From Pseudomonadota bacterium (GTDB taxonomy: Bacteria; Pseudomonadota; Gammaproteobacteria; Burkholderiales; Casimicrobiaceae): a stretch of 6,853 nt of DNA. The position numbers and the translations under genes are program-made. Positions within the stretch are counted from its first letter, which is position 1. Each line of letters opens with the position of its first letter. Below the pieces are notes generated by a model that was given only the letters and a program-made list of their open reading frames with translations, did not search any database and was not told the origin of the DNA. Shown here piece after piece: positions 1-6,255 of this stretch. Location of the stretch: NCBI GenBank assembly GCA_022709775.1, contig JAKLIE010000093.1:1-6853 (forward strand), read 5' to 3'.

Positions 1-241
1 TGGGCACCGGGCGCTTGTGCAGCGCGCGCTGGAAGCCGACGCGGATCCTGCGCTCGTCGAAGTCCGCACGAGAGCCGTCGCTCTTGACGACCTGCGGCAG
101 CCGCAGCTCGACGTTCTCGTAGGTCGTGAACCGCTTCTGGCAGGCGAGGCAACGCCGGCGCCGGCGAATCGAGTCGCCCGCCTCCGACACCCGGGAATCG
201 ATGACCTGCGTGTCGACGCTGGTGCAGAACGGGCATTTCAT
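1..241 (-). CDS. nrdR: Transcriptional repressor NrdR, N-terminal part (cut by window edge)
   Basis: NrdR is a zinc- and nucleotide-binding repressor of ribonucleotide reductase genes. The 80 visible residues begin MKCPFC, the hallmark NrdR start. Four cysteines (C3, C6, C31, C34) form the zinc ribbon, and a run of five arginines (26-30) sits just before the second pair, followed by CQKRFTTYE. From about residue 49 (PQVVKSDG) the ATP-cone domain begins, which senses ATP/dATP; it is cut by the left edge. The family is about 150 residues long, so roughly half is present. The ATG at 241-239 is the natural start because the zinc motif follows at once. No purine-rich ribosome binding site precedes it, since the upstream stretch reads as C-rich on this strand. 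It lies 53 bases downstream of glyA on the same strand, so co-transcription is likely. The identification is very secure. Confidence 0.96.
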   Translation of the reverse strand, partial: MKCPFCTSVDTQVIDSRVSEAGDSIRRRRRCLACQKRFTTYENVELRLPQVVKSDGSRADFDERRIRVGFQRALHKRPVP

Positions 242-294
242 CGTCGGGGGGCCGCTGGCGGGAGGACGGTGTCGGACACGTCCGCGGATGCCCG

Positions 295-1542
295 TTACCG
301 GTAGACCGGAAACTTCGTCGTCAGCACCGCGACGCCGGCCTTGACGCGCACCCTCGTCGTGTCGTCGTGCGGCTTGTCGAGCACGTCGGCGATCAGGTGC
401 CCGAGCTCCTCGCAGTCCAGCTCGGTGAAGCCGCGCGTCGTGATCGCCGGGCTGCCGATGCGGATGCCCGAGGTCACGAACGGCTTCTCGGGGTCGTTCG
501 GGATCGTGTTCTTGTTGACGGTGATGTGCGCGCCGGCGAGCGCCGTCTCGGCGTCCTTGCCCGTGATCTTCTTCGCGCGGAGGTCGACGAGGAACAGGTG
601 CGAGTCGGTGCCGCCCGACACGATGCGCATGCCCCGGTCGCGCAGCACGGTCGCGAGCACGCGGGCGTTGTCGATCACCTGGCGCTGGTAGACCTTGAAG
701 TCGGGCCTGAGCGCCTCGCCCAGCGCGACCGCCTTCGCGGCGATCACGTGCATCAGCGGGCCGCCCTGCAGGCCGGGGAACACCGCCGAGTTGATCGCCT
801 TCTCGTGCTCCTCGGACGACATGACGAGCCCGCCCCGCGGTCCCCGGAGCGTCTTGTGCGTGGTCGTCGTCACGTAGTCGGCGATCCCGACCGGCGAAGG
901 ATAGACGCCCGCGGCGACGAGCCCCGCGTAGTGCGCCATGTCGACCAGGAGCTTCGCGCCGACCGCGTCCGCGATCGCGCGGAAGCGCTTCCAGTCGATG
1001 ACGCGCGAATAGGCCGACGCGCCGGCGATGATCATCTTCGGCCTGTGCTCTTGCGCGAGCCGCTCGGCCGCTTCGTAGTCGATGAGCTCGGTCTCCGGAT
1101 CGAGCCCGTATGCGACGACGTTGAACCACTTGCCCGACTGGTTGACCGGCGAGCCGTGCGTCAGGTGTCCGCCGTGCGGCAGGCTCATGCCGAGCACCGT
1201 GTCGCCCGGCTTCAGGGCGGCGAAGAACACCGCCTGGTTCGCCTGTGCCCCGGAATGGGGCTGGACGTTCGCCATGCCCGCGCCGAACAGCTCCTTCGAC
1301 CGGTCGATCGCGAGCTGCTCGGCGATGTCGACGTAGTCGCAGCCGCCGTAGTAGCGCCTGCCGGGATAGCCCTCGGCGTACTTGTTGGTGAGCTGGGACC
1401 CCTGCGCCTCGAGGACGGCGGGGCTCGCGTAGTTCTCCGACGCGATGAGCTCGATGTGGGCTTCCTGGCGCCGGTTCTCGGCGACGATGGCGGCCCACAG
1501 GTCGGGATCCGACTGGGCAAGCGTGCGTGAGCGGTCGAACAT
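295..1542 (-). CDS. glyA: Serine hydroxymethyltransferase
   Basis: This PLP enzyme interconverts serine plus tetrahydrofolate with glycine plus 5,10-methylenetetrahydrofolate, the main cytoplasmic source of one-carbon units. It has 415 residues, close to the 417 of E. coli GlyA. Visible family features in order are [12 protein letters not shown] (29-40), E57 and Y65 of the substrate/dimer region, the [10 protein letters not shown] loop (121-130), D201 and H204 in the DMAHYAGL stretch that contacts [17 protein letters not shown] with the PLP lysine at K230, and [11 protein letters not shown] with the carboxylate-binding arginine at R361. These positions fall within one or two residues of the E. 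coli numbering. The ATG at 1542 gives the expected N-terminus ([22 protein letters not shown]). No Shine-Dalgarno sequence is visible before it. It is the first gene of the probable glyA-nrdR transcript and is divergent from dctQ. All catalytic residues checked are present, so it should be active. Confidence 0.98.
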   Translation of the reverse strand: MFDRSRTLAQSDPDLWAAIVAENRRQEAHIELIASENYASPAVLEAQGSQLTNKYAEGYPGRRYYGGCDYVDIAEQLAIDRSKELFGAGMANVQPHSGAQANQAVFFAALKPGDTVLGMSLPHGGHLTHGSPVNQSGKWFNVVAYGLDPETELIDYEAAERLAQEHRPKMIIAGASAYSRVIDWKRFRAIADAVGAKLLVDMAHYAGLVAAGVYPSPVGIADYVTTTTHKTLRGPRGGLVMSSEEHEKAINSAVFPGLQGGPLMHVIAAKAVALGEALRPDFKVYQRQVIDNARVLATVLRDRGMRIVSGGTDSHLFLVDLRAKKITGKDAETALAGAHITVNKNTIPNDPEKPFVTSGIRIGSPAITTRGFTELDCEELGHLIADVLDKPHDDTTRVRVKAGVAVLTTKFPVYR

Positions 1543-1573
1543 GGGGAAGCCCGGGGGTCGGCGGCGAGCGGCG

Positions 1574-1582
1574 ATTCTAGCA
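1574..1582 (-). promoter_or_regulatory. Probable glyA promoter, extended -10 element
   Basis: Read on the minus strand, this is TGC followed by TAGAAT, which fits the extended -10 form TGnTAnAAT of a sigma-70 promoter. It lies 32 bases upstream of the glyA ATG and predicts a start near 1567 with a leader of about 25 bases. No good -35 hexamer is found at 16-18 bases upstream, where the sequence is G+C only, but an extended -10 can work without one. The short leader leaves no room for a riboswitch. The call rests on sequence pattern and position only. Confidence 0.5.
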
Positions 1583-1624
1583 CCGCCCCCGCCCCGGACC
1601 GCACCGCGGCCGCGCGAATCCCCC

Positions 1625-1630
1625 TATAAT
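1625..1630 (+). promoter_or_regulatory. Probable dctQM promoter, consensus -10 element
   Basis: A perfect TATAAT stands in otherwise very GC-rich sequence, 77 bases before the dctQ start. It would place a transcription start near 1637 and a leader of about 70 bases. No recognisable TTGACA-like -35 lies 16-18 bases upstream, so the promoter may need an activator or may be weak. It is mirrored by the glyA -10 on the other strand. Confidence 0.5.
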
Positions 1631-1694
1631 TCGCCGCTCGCCCGCGTGAGCGCGCCCGCGAACCTTCCGGGACGGGACGCCGCCGGCGGCGGAT

Positions 1695-1700
1695 GGAGGA
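1695..1700 (+). promoter_or_regulatory. Ribosome binding site of dctQ
   Basis: GGAGGA lies with its GGAGG core seven bases before the ATG at 1707. This is near-ideal Shine-Dalgarno spacing and it fixes the dctQ start. It contrasts with the divergent glyA and with nrdR, which show no such site. Confidence 0.85.
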
Positions 1701-1706
1701 AGAACG

Positions 1707-2297
1707 ATGAATGCCCTGCTGGCACTGGCGCGGGCAATCGACGCGCTGAACGAACGGATCGGCCGCGCGGTCACCTGGCTGGTCCTCGCCGCCGTCGTCA
1801 TCAGCGCGGTCAACGCCATCGTGCGCAAGGCGTTCGACATGAGCTCGAACGCGTTCCTCGAGGTCCAGTGGTACCTGTTCTCGGCCGTGTTCCTGCTGTG
1901 CTCGGCCTGGACGCTGATGCGCAACGAGCACATCCGCATCGACATCGTCAACGGCCGCTTCTCCCGCCGCACGCAGACCTGGATCGACGTGTTCGGGACG
2001 GTCTTCTTCCTGTTCCCGATGGTGCTGCTGATCCTCTACGAGTCGGTTCCCTGGGCCTACCGCGCGCTCCTGAGCGGCGAGGTGTCGTCGTCGGCGGGCG
2101 GCCTGATCCTGTGGCCGGCCAAGCTGCTGGTGCCGGCCGGATTCGTCCTGCTGCTGCTGCAGGGCATCTCCGAACTGGTCAAGCGCATCGCGTTCCTGCG
2201 CGGGCAGGGGCCCGATCCGCTCGAGCGCGTCCACAAGAAGTCCGCGGAGGTGGAGCTCGCCGAGGAGATCTTGAAGCTTCGCGGCGAGGCGCCGTGA
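1707..2297 (+). CDS. dctQ: TRAP transporter small permease subunit (DctQ family)
   Basis: This is the small membrane subunit of a tripartite ATP-independent periplasmic (TRAP) transporter, which pairs with DctM for cation-coupled uptake of organic acids. The protein has 196 residues with four hydrophobic segments at about 21-39, 54-70, 94-111 and 132-154, the usual DctQ topology. Between segments 1 and 2 is the family-typical FLEVQWYLF (50-58), and after segment 2 comes RNEHIRIDI (72-80), another DctQ hallmark. The C-terminal tail (about 166-196) is charged and probably helical, and contains DPLER (170-174), which also occurs in the tail of DctM. The start is fixed by GGAGG at 1695-1699. The dctM start follows 46 bases after the stop, so the two form an operon. 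The general call is certain. The substrate cannot be read from this subunit, but the style resembles the mannitol/chloroaromatic (FcbT2-like) branch. Confidence 0.93.
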   Translation: MNALLALARAIDALNERIGRAVTWLVLAAVVISAVNAIVRKAFDMSSNAFLEVQWYLFSAVFLLCSAWTLMRNEHIRIDIVNGRFSRRTQTWIDVFGTVFFLFPMVLLILYESVPWAYRALLSGEVSSSAGGLILWPAKLLVPAGFVLLLLQGISELVKRIAFLRGQGPDPLERVHKKSAEVELAEEILKLRGEAP

Positions 2298-2331
2298 CCC
2301 GGGCGCAAGCGCGCGCCCCATTCGTCCGCCC

Positions 2332-2336
2332 GGAGG
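2332..2336 (+). promoter_or_regulatory. Ribosome binding site of dctM
   Basis: GGAGG is followed by seven bases and then the ATG at 2344. It fixes the start of dctM within the 46-base gap after dctQ and allows independent loading of ribosomes. Confidence 0.85.
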
Positions 2337-2343
2337 CACCGGC

Positions 2344-4125
2344 ATGACCGAGTTCCTGATCGCCAACATGGCGCCGCTGATGTTCGCGGCACTCGTCTTC
2401 TTCCTGCTGCTCGGGTACCCGGTCGCGTTCGCGCTCGCCGCGAACGGCATCGTGTTCGGGCTGCTCGGCATCGAGCTCGGCCTCCTGTCCCCTTCGCTGT
2501 TCGGCGCGCTGCCCGAGCGGCTGTGGGGAATCATGTCGAACGACACGCTGCTCGCGATCCCGTTCTTCACGTTCATGGGGCTGATCCTCGAGCGCAGCGG
2601 CATGGCGGAGGACCTGCTCGACACGATCGGTCAGCTCTTCGGCCCGATCCGCGGCGGACTCGCCTACGCGGTGATCTTCGTCGGCGCACTGCTGGCGGCG
2701 ACGACCGGCGTCGTGGCGGCCAGCGTGATCTCGATGGGACTCATCTCGCTGCCGATCATGCTGCGCTACGGCTACGACCGTCGCGTCGCGTCCGGCACGA
2801 TCGCGGCGTCGGGGACCCTCGCGCAGATCATCCCGCCGTCGCTCGTGCTGATCATCATGGCCGACCAGCTCGGCCGCTCGGTCGGTGACATGTACGCGGG
2901 CGCGTTCATCCCCGGAATGGTGCTTGCCTCGCTCTACGCCGGCTACATCCTGCTCCTTTCGATCGCGAAGCCCGCCTGGGTGCCGGCGCTGCCGCCCGAG
3001 GCGCGCACGATCCGCGAGCCGGACGGATCGCCGGGCACGCGCTCGCTCCTCGTCCTCACGATCGTATCCGTCGCCGCCGCGGTCGCGTTCTGGTACCAGT
3101 TCTTCAACGTGCGGCACCCGGACGCACCGACCGACGAGCGCATCGTCGTCTGCATGCTGGTGGGCGGCGGCGTCGCGTTCGCCGCCGCGGTCGTCAACCA
3201 CGCGCTGAAGCTCGGGCTGCTGTCGAAGCTCGCGGAACGCGTGACCTTCGTGCTGATCCCGCCGCTAGCGCTGATCTTCCTCGTGCTCGGCACGATCTTC
3301 CTGGGCGTCGCGACGCCGACCGAGGGCGGCGCGATGGGCGCGGGGGGAGCGCTCGTCATGGCGGTCGCCCGCCGGCGCCTCACCTGGAGGCTGATGAGCC
3401 AGGGCATGGAGACGACCGCGAAGCTGACCGCGTTCGTCGTCTTCATCCTGATCGGCGCGCGCGTGTTCAGCCTGACCTTCTACGGCGTCGACGGGCACAA
3501 ATGGGTCGAGCACCTGCTCACGGGCCTGCCCGGCGGCCAGCTGGGCTTCCTGATCGTCGTCAACGTCCTCGTCTTCCTGCTCGCGTTCTTCCTCGACTTC
3601 TTCGAGCTGTCGTTCATCGTCGTTCCGCTCCTGGGCCCGGTGGCCGAGAAGCTCGGCATAGACCTGATCTGGTTCGGCGTGCTGCTCGGCGTCAACATGC
3701 AGACGTCGTTCATGCACCCGCCGTTCGGCTTCGCGCTCTTCTATCTGCGGAGCGTCGCGCCGGCGAAGGAGTACGTCGACAAGCTCACGAAGAAGACGAT
3801 GGCGCCGATCACGACCGGCCAGATCTACTGGGGCGCGGTGCCGTACGTCGTGATCCAGGTCATCATGATCGGGCTGGTGATCCTGTTCCCGCAGATGGTG
3901 ATGGTCTACAAGGACGACGCGCCGAAGGTCGATCCGTCGACGATCGAGATCCAGCTCCAGGGAATCGAGTCCGGCGCGCCCCCCGACGCCGGCGGGACGC
4001 CGGGTGCGCCCGCGGACGAGAAGACGCCCGATAGCAAGGATCCGCTCGAGCGCATGCTCGACAAGCAGGAAGGCGACGAGAAGGACGCCAACAAGGCGCT
4101 CGAGGAGGCCCTCAAGGCGAAGTAG
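2344..4125 (+). CDS. dctM: TRAP transporter large permease subunit (DctM family), extended form
   Basis: This is the transport subunit of a TRAP system, forming the substrate and ion path with DctQ. At 593 residues it is much longer than the usual 425-450. Family motifs include NDTLLAIPFFTFMG (66-79), the loop after residue 116 rich in A/T/G, QIIPPSLVLIIMADQLG (161-177), ATPTEGGAMGA (323-333) and NMQTSFMHPPFGFALFYLR (451-469). The extra length comes from two places. One is an insertion at about 210-300 with two more hydrophobic segments (about 235-252 and 266-286). The other is a hydrophilic tail (about 523-593) rich in D, E, K, P and G that ends in a probable charged helix. Extended DctMs are known in the mannitol/chloroaromatic (FcbT3-like) branch, and I infer that assignment. 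No frameshift or lost motif is seen. Uptake is probably sodium-driven by family analogy. Confidence 0.94.
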   Translation: MTEFLIANMAPLMFAALVFFLLLGYPVAFALAANGIVFGLLGIELGLLSPSLFGALPERLWGIMSNDTLLAIPFFTFMGLILERSGMAEDLLDTIGQLFGPIRGGLAYAVIFVGALLAATTGVVAASVISMGLISLPIMLRYGYDRRVASGTIAASGTLAQIIPPSLVLIIMADQLGRSVGDMYAGAFIPGMVLASLYAGYILLLSIAKPAWVPALPPEARTIREPDGSPGTRSLLVLTIVSVAAAVAFWYQFFNVRHPDAPTDERIVVCMLVGGGVAFAAAVVNHALKLGLLSKLAERVTFVLIPPLALIFLVLGTIFLGVATPTEGGAMGAGGALVMAVARRRLTWRLMSQGMETTAKLTAFVVFILIGARVFSLTFYGVDGHKWVEHLLTGLPGGQLGFLIVVNVLVFLLAFFLDFFELSFIVVPLLGPVAEKLGIDLIWFGVLLGVNMQTSFMHPPFGFALFYLRSVAPAKEYVDKLTKKTMAPITTGQIYWGAVPYVVIQVIMIGLVILFPQMVMVYKDDAPKVDPSTIEIQLQGIESGAPPDAGGTPGAPADEKTPDSKDPLERMLDKQEGDEKDANKALEEALKAK

Positions 4126-4158
4126 CCGCGCGCGCCGACGGTGTTCGCCGGCGCGCGG
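4126..4158 (+). terminator. GC-rich hairpin directly after dctM, possible terminator without U-tract
   Basis: The hairpin begins at the base after the dctM TAG. Seven base pairs (4126-4132 with 4152-4158) are followed by a two-base bulge (4133-4134), then CCG/CGG pairs (4135-4137 with 4149-4151), an A-C mismatch and two more pairs, around the loop GTGTT (4141-4145). It is very stable, but no run of T follows, so it may stabilise the 3' end or assist Rho rather than act as a classic intrinsic terminator. Confidence 0.45.
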
Positions 4159-4349
4159 CTGCGTCCCGTCCGCGCACGGGTCGTCCCGGGGCGACGCGGG
4201 ATCCGCCTTCGCTCCCGGACGCCCGGGCGCTTCGCGACGGACGTCCCGGACTCCCGCATGCGGACGTCACGGTCGTCGAACGCGCATCGGTCGCACGGTG
4301 ACGGGCGCCCGCCCGCGCATGCGGGCTCGACGGGGATCGGCGCCGGACG

Positions 4350-4371
4350 GCGCGGTATTCTTGCACCGCGC
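4350..4371 (+). promoter_or_regulatory. Possible ybaL promoter region with inverted repeat
   Basis: GCGCGGT (4350-4356) and ACCGCGC (4365-4371) form a 7-base inverted repeat around the only A/T-rich patch near the gene. TATTCT at 4356-4361 resembles a -10 hexamer and would start transcription about 35 bases before the ybaL ATG. The repeat would overlap the -10, as an operator might. No clear -35 is seen, so the call is tentative. Confidence 0.3.
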
Positions 4372-4403
4372 GACGGTTCCGCCGCGCGGACGAGCGGCCC
4401 CGC

Positions 4404-6137
4404 ATGGATCACAACCTGACCCTCATCACGACGATCGCCGCGGGCTTCGGCCTCGCGCTGATCCTGGGCTTCGCCGCCGAGTGGCTGAAGATCCCCGCGC
4501 TGGTAGGCTACCTGCTCGCGGGCGTCATTCTCGGGCCGGCGACGCCCGGGTTCGTCGCGGACGCCGCGATCGCCTCGCAGCTGTCAGAGATCGGCGTGAT
4601 GCTGCTGATGTTCGGCGTCGGCCTGCACTTCTCGCTGGGCGACCTCCTCGCGGTGCGACGCATCGCGCTCCCGGGAGCGGTGGCGCAGATGGGACTCGCG
4701 ACGACGCTGGGCATGGCCATGGCCTGGTGGTGGGGCTGGAATGCGGGGGCCGGCCTGGTCTTCGGACTCTCGCTGTCCTGCGCGAGCACGGTGGTCCTGG
4801 TCAAGGCGCTCGAGGTCCGCGGCATCCTCGAGACGATGAACGGGCGCATCGCGGTCGGCTGGCTCATCGTCGAGGACCTCGCGACGGTGCTGGTCCTCGT
4901 GCTGCTGCCGCCGCTCGCGAGCGTTCTCTCGGGCGCGCCTGCCGAGTACGCGGCGCCGCTGTGGCGCACGGTCGGGCAGACGCTGCTCGAAGTCGCCGCG
5001 TTCGTCGTCGTGATGCTCGTCGCCGGCCGCCGCGTTCTGCCCTGGCTCCTCTGGCAGGTCGCGCGCACCGGTTCGCGCGAGCTCTTCACGCTGGCGGTCG
5101 TCGCGGCGGCGATCACCATCGCGTTCGGCGCGGCCAGGCTGTTCAGCGTGTCGTTCGCGCTCGGCGCGTTCTTCGCCGGAATGGTGATGCGCGAGTCGGA
5201 GTTCAGCCACCGCGCGGCGCAGGAATCGCTTCCGCTGCGCGACGCGTTCGCGGTCCTCTTCTTCGTCGGCGTGGGCATGCTTTTCGACCCCGCGGTGCTC
5301 GTCGAGGAGCCGATCCACGTGCTGGGCGTCGTCGCCGTCATCGTCGTCGGCAAGTCGATCGCGGCGATGGCGCTCGTGCTCGCGTTCGGCTATCCGCTCA
5401 GCACGGCGTTCACGGTGGCGGCGAGCCTCGCGCAGATCGGCGAGTTCTCGTTCATCCTGGCCGGGCTCGGACTCGCGCTCGGGCTGCTCCCGAAGGAAGG
5501 GATGAGCCTGGTGCTCGCCGGGGCGCTGATCTCGATCGCGCTGAATCCCTTCCTGTTCGCGTCGCTCGCGCCGGTCAACCGCTGGCTGGCCGAGCGCTCC
5601 GAGCTCGCGCGGCGCCTGGGGCGCCGCGACGATCCCTACGCGGAACTGCCGATGAGCACCGAGCGCAAGTTCCTCGAGGGGCAGGTCGTGCTGGTCGGCT
5701 ACGGACGCGTCGGCCAGCGCATTGCGCGCGCGCTGCGCGAGCGCGGCATTCCGTACGTCGTCGTGGAACGCAACCGCGAGCGCGTCGAGGACCTGCGCAA
5801 GCAGGGCACGGCGGCGGTGTCGGGCGATGCCGCGGAGGCCTCCGTGCTGATCCAGGCGCACATCGCGACCGCGGCGATGCTCGTCGTCGCGATCCCGGAC
5901 CCCGTCGGCGTACGGCAGATGGCCGAGACCGCCCGCAAGCTCAACCCGGGCGTCGAGATCGTGCTCCGGACGCACAACGAGGACGAGTCCGATCTCCTGC
6001 GCAGGGACGGCGTCGGCGCGGTGTTCTACGGCGAGGAGGAGCTCGCGAAAGGGATGACCGAACACGTGCTGGAGCGCTTCGCCCCGCGGGCGTCGACGAC
6101 ATCCGGATCGCGCGCGGAGCAGGCCGGGAACGCCTGA
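4404..6137 (+). CDS. ybaL: YbaL/Kef-type monovalent cation:proton antiporter with TrkA-N domain
   Basis: This CPA2-family inner-membrane antiporter probably exchanges potassium (or sodium) for protons and is gated by nucleotide. It has 577 residues; E. coli YbaL, as I recall it, has 558 and aligns throughout. Matching stretches include LVGYLLAGV (33-41), GVMLLMFGVGLHFSL (64-78), GWLIVEDLA (152-160) with the membrane acidic pair E157-D158, TGSRELFTL (222-230), SFALGAFFAGMV (250-261), LPLRDAFAVLFFVGVGMLFDP (276-296) and SLAQIGEFSFILAGLGLAL (341-359). About a dozen hydrophobic segments fill residues 5-390. The cytoplasmic part is a Rossmann TrkA-N domain with GYGRVG (432-437) and E455 at the end of the second strand, expected to bind NAD(H). 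The ATG at 4404 gives the family N-terminus, but no Shine-Dalgarno is evident. It sits between the TRAP permease genes and a convergent dctP. The exact ion and ligand are not readable. Confidence 0.93.
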   Translation: MDHNLTLITTIAAGFGLALILGFAAEWLKIPALVGYLLAGVILGPATPGFVADAAIASQLSEIGVMLLMFGVGLHFSLGDLLAVRRIALPGAVAQMGLATTLGMAMAWWWGWNAGAGLVFGLSLSCASTVVLVKALEVRGILETMNGRIAVGWLIVEDLATVLVLVLLPPLASVLSGAPAEYAAPLWRTVGQTLLEVAAFVVVMLVAGRRVLPWLLWQVARTGSRELFTLAVVAAAITIAFGAARLFSVSFALGAFFAGMVMRESEFSHRAAQESLPLRDAFAVLFFVGVGMLFDPAVLVEEPIHVLGVVAVIVVGKSIAAMALVLAFGYPLSTAFTVAASLAQIGEFSFILAGLGLALGLLPKEGMSLVLAGALISIALNPFLFASLAPVNRWLAERSELARRLGRRDDPYAELPMSTERKFLEGQVVLVGYGRVGQRIARALRERGIPYVVVERNRERVEDLRKQGTAAVSGDAAEASVLIQAHIATAAMLVVAIPDPVGVRQMAETARKLNPGVEIVLRTHNEDESDLLRRDGVGAVFYGEEELAKGMTEHVLERFAPRASTTSGSRAEQAGNA

Positions 6138-6193
6138 CGTGCGGGTCGCGGCACGGCGCCGCGGGGAACCGGCGCAGGCGGAGCCGGCGCGGG

Positions 6194-6232
6194 AAAAACG
6201 GGGCCCGCGGACGTCACCGCCCGCGGGCCCCG
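6194..6232 (-). terminator. Intrinsic terminator of dctP
   Basis: A perfect 12-base-pair stem is formed by 6199-6210 (CGGGGCCCGCGG) and 6221-6232 (CCGCGGGCCCCG) around a 10-base loop. On the minus strand the stem is followed directly by TTTTT (6198 to 6194), the classic Rho-independent signature, 23 bases after the dctP stop. Read on the plus strand the same stem has only scattered T residues after it, so it would end ybaL transcripts less efficiently if at all. Confidence 0.88.
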
Positions 6233-6255
6233 GTGTTCGCTCCCGTGCGGGGCGG

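Larger units (their letters stand above)
1564..1641. repeat. 11-base inverted repeat bracketing the divergent promoters
   Basis: The arm GCGAGCGGCGA at 1564-1574 is the exact reverse complement of TCGCCGCTCGC at 1631-1641. Each arm adjoins a -10 hexamer, so both transcripts would begin with nearly the same sequence. The adjacent -10s are also similar (TAGAAT on the minus strand, TATAAT on the plus strand). It could be an operator pair for one regulator or a by-product of GC-rich composition; the sequence alone does not decide. Confidence 0.45.
4126..4403. other. Non-coding gap between dctM and ybaL
   Basis: I see no credible gene in these 278 bases; the short open frames on both strands are arginine-rich translations of GC-rich DNA. 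The gap holds the hairpin after dctM, a perfect 10-base palindrome CCGCATGCGG (4254-4263), a 6-base-pair stem with a four-base loop at 4311-4326 that reuses the CGCATGCGG core (4316-4324), and a 7-base inverted repeat near the ybaL start (4350-4371). It is long enough for ybaL to have its own promoter. Confidence 0.6.

Noticed and set aside
367..1530. 387-codon plus-strand open frame antisense to glyA
   Set aside because: It is a mirror of glyA codon structure in GC-rich DNA; the composition (Arg/Val/Asp/Leu) and the strong glyA identity rule it out as a gene.
1543..1573. Possible glycine or folate-related riboswitch upstream of glyA
   Set aside because: The leader after the likely start site is only about 25 bases, too short for a glycine or THF aptamer, and no such structure is visible.
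1212..2624. Long minus-strand open frame (470 codons) spanning glyA and dctQM
   Set aside because: It overlaps the true glyA in another frame and runs antisense to dctQ and dctM. Its product is low-complexity Arg/Ala/Ser-rich, as expected from GC-rich shadow frames.
4141..4419. 92-codon plus-strand open frame in the gap before ybaL
   Set aside because: The translation is arginine/proline-rich with no motif, it lacks a ribosome binding site, and it overlaps the ybaL start.
4260..6217. 11-base word GCGGACGTCAC present in both gaps flanking ybaL (4260-4270 and 6207-6217)
   Set aside because: In a GC-rich window of this size, several shared words of this length are expected by chance. The second copy is also part of the terminator stem and loop.
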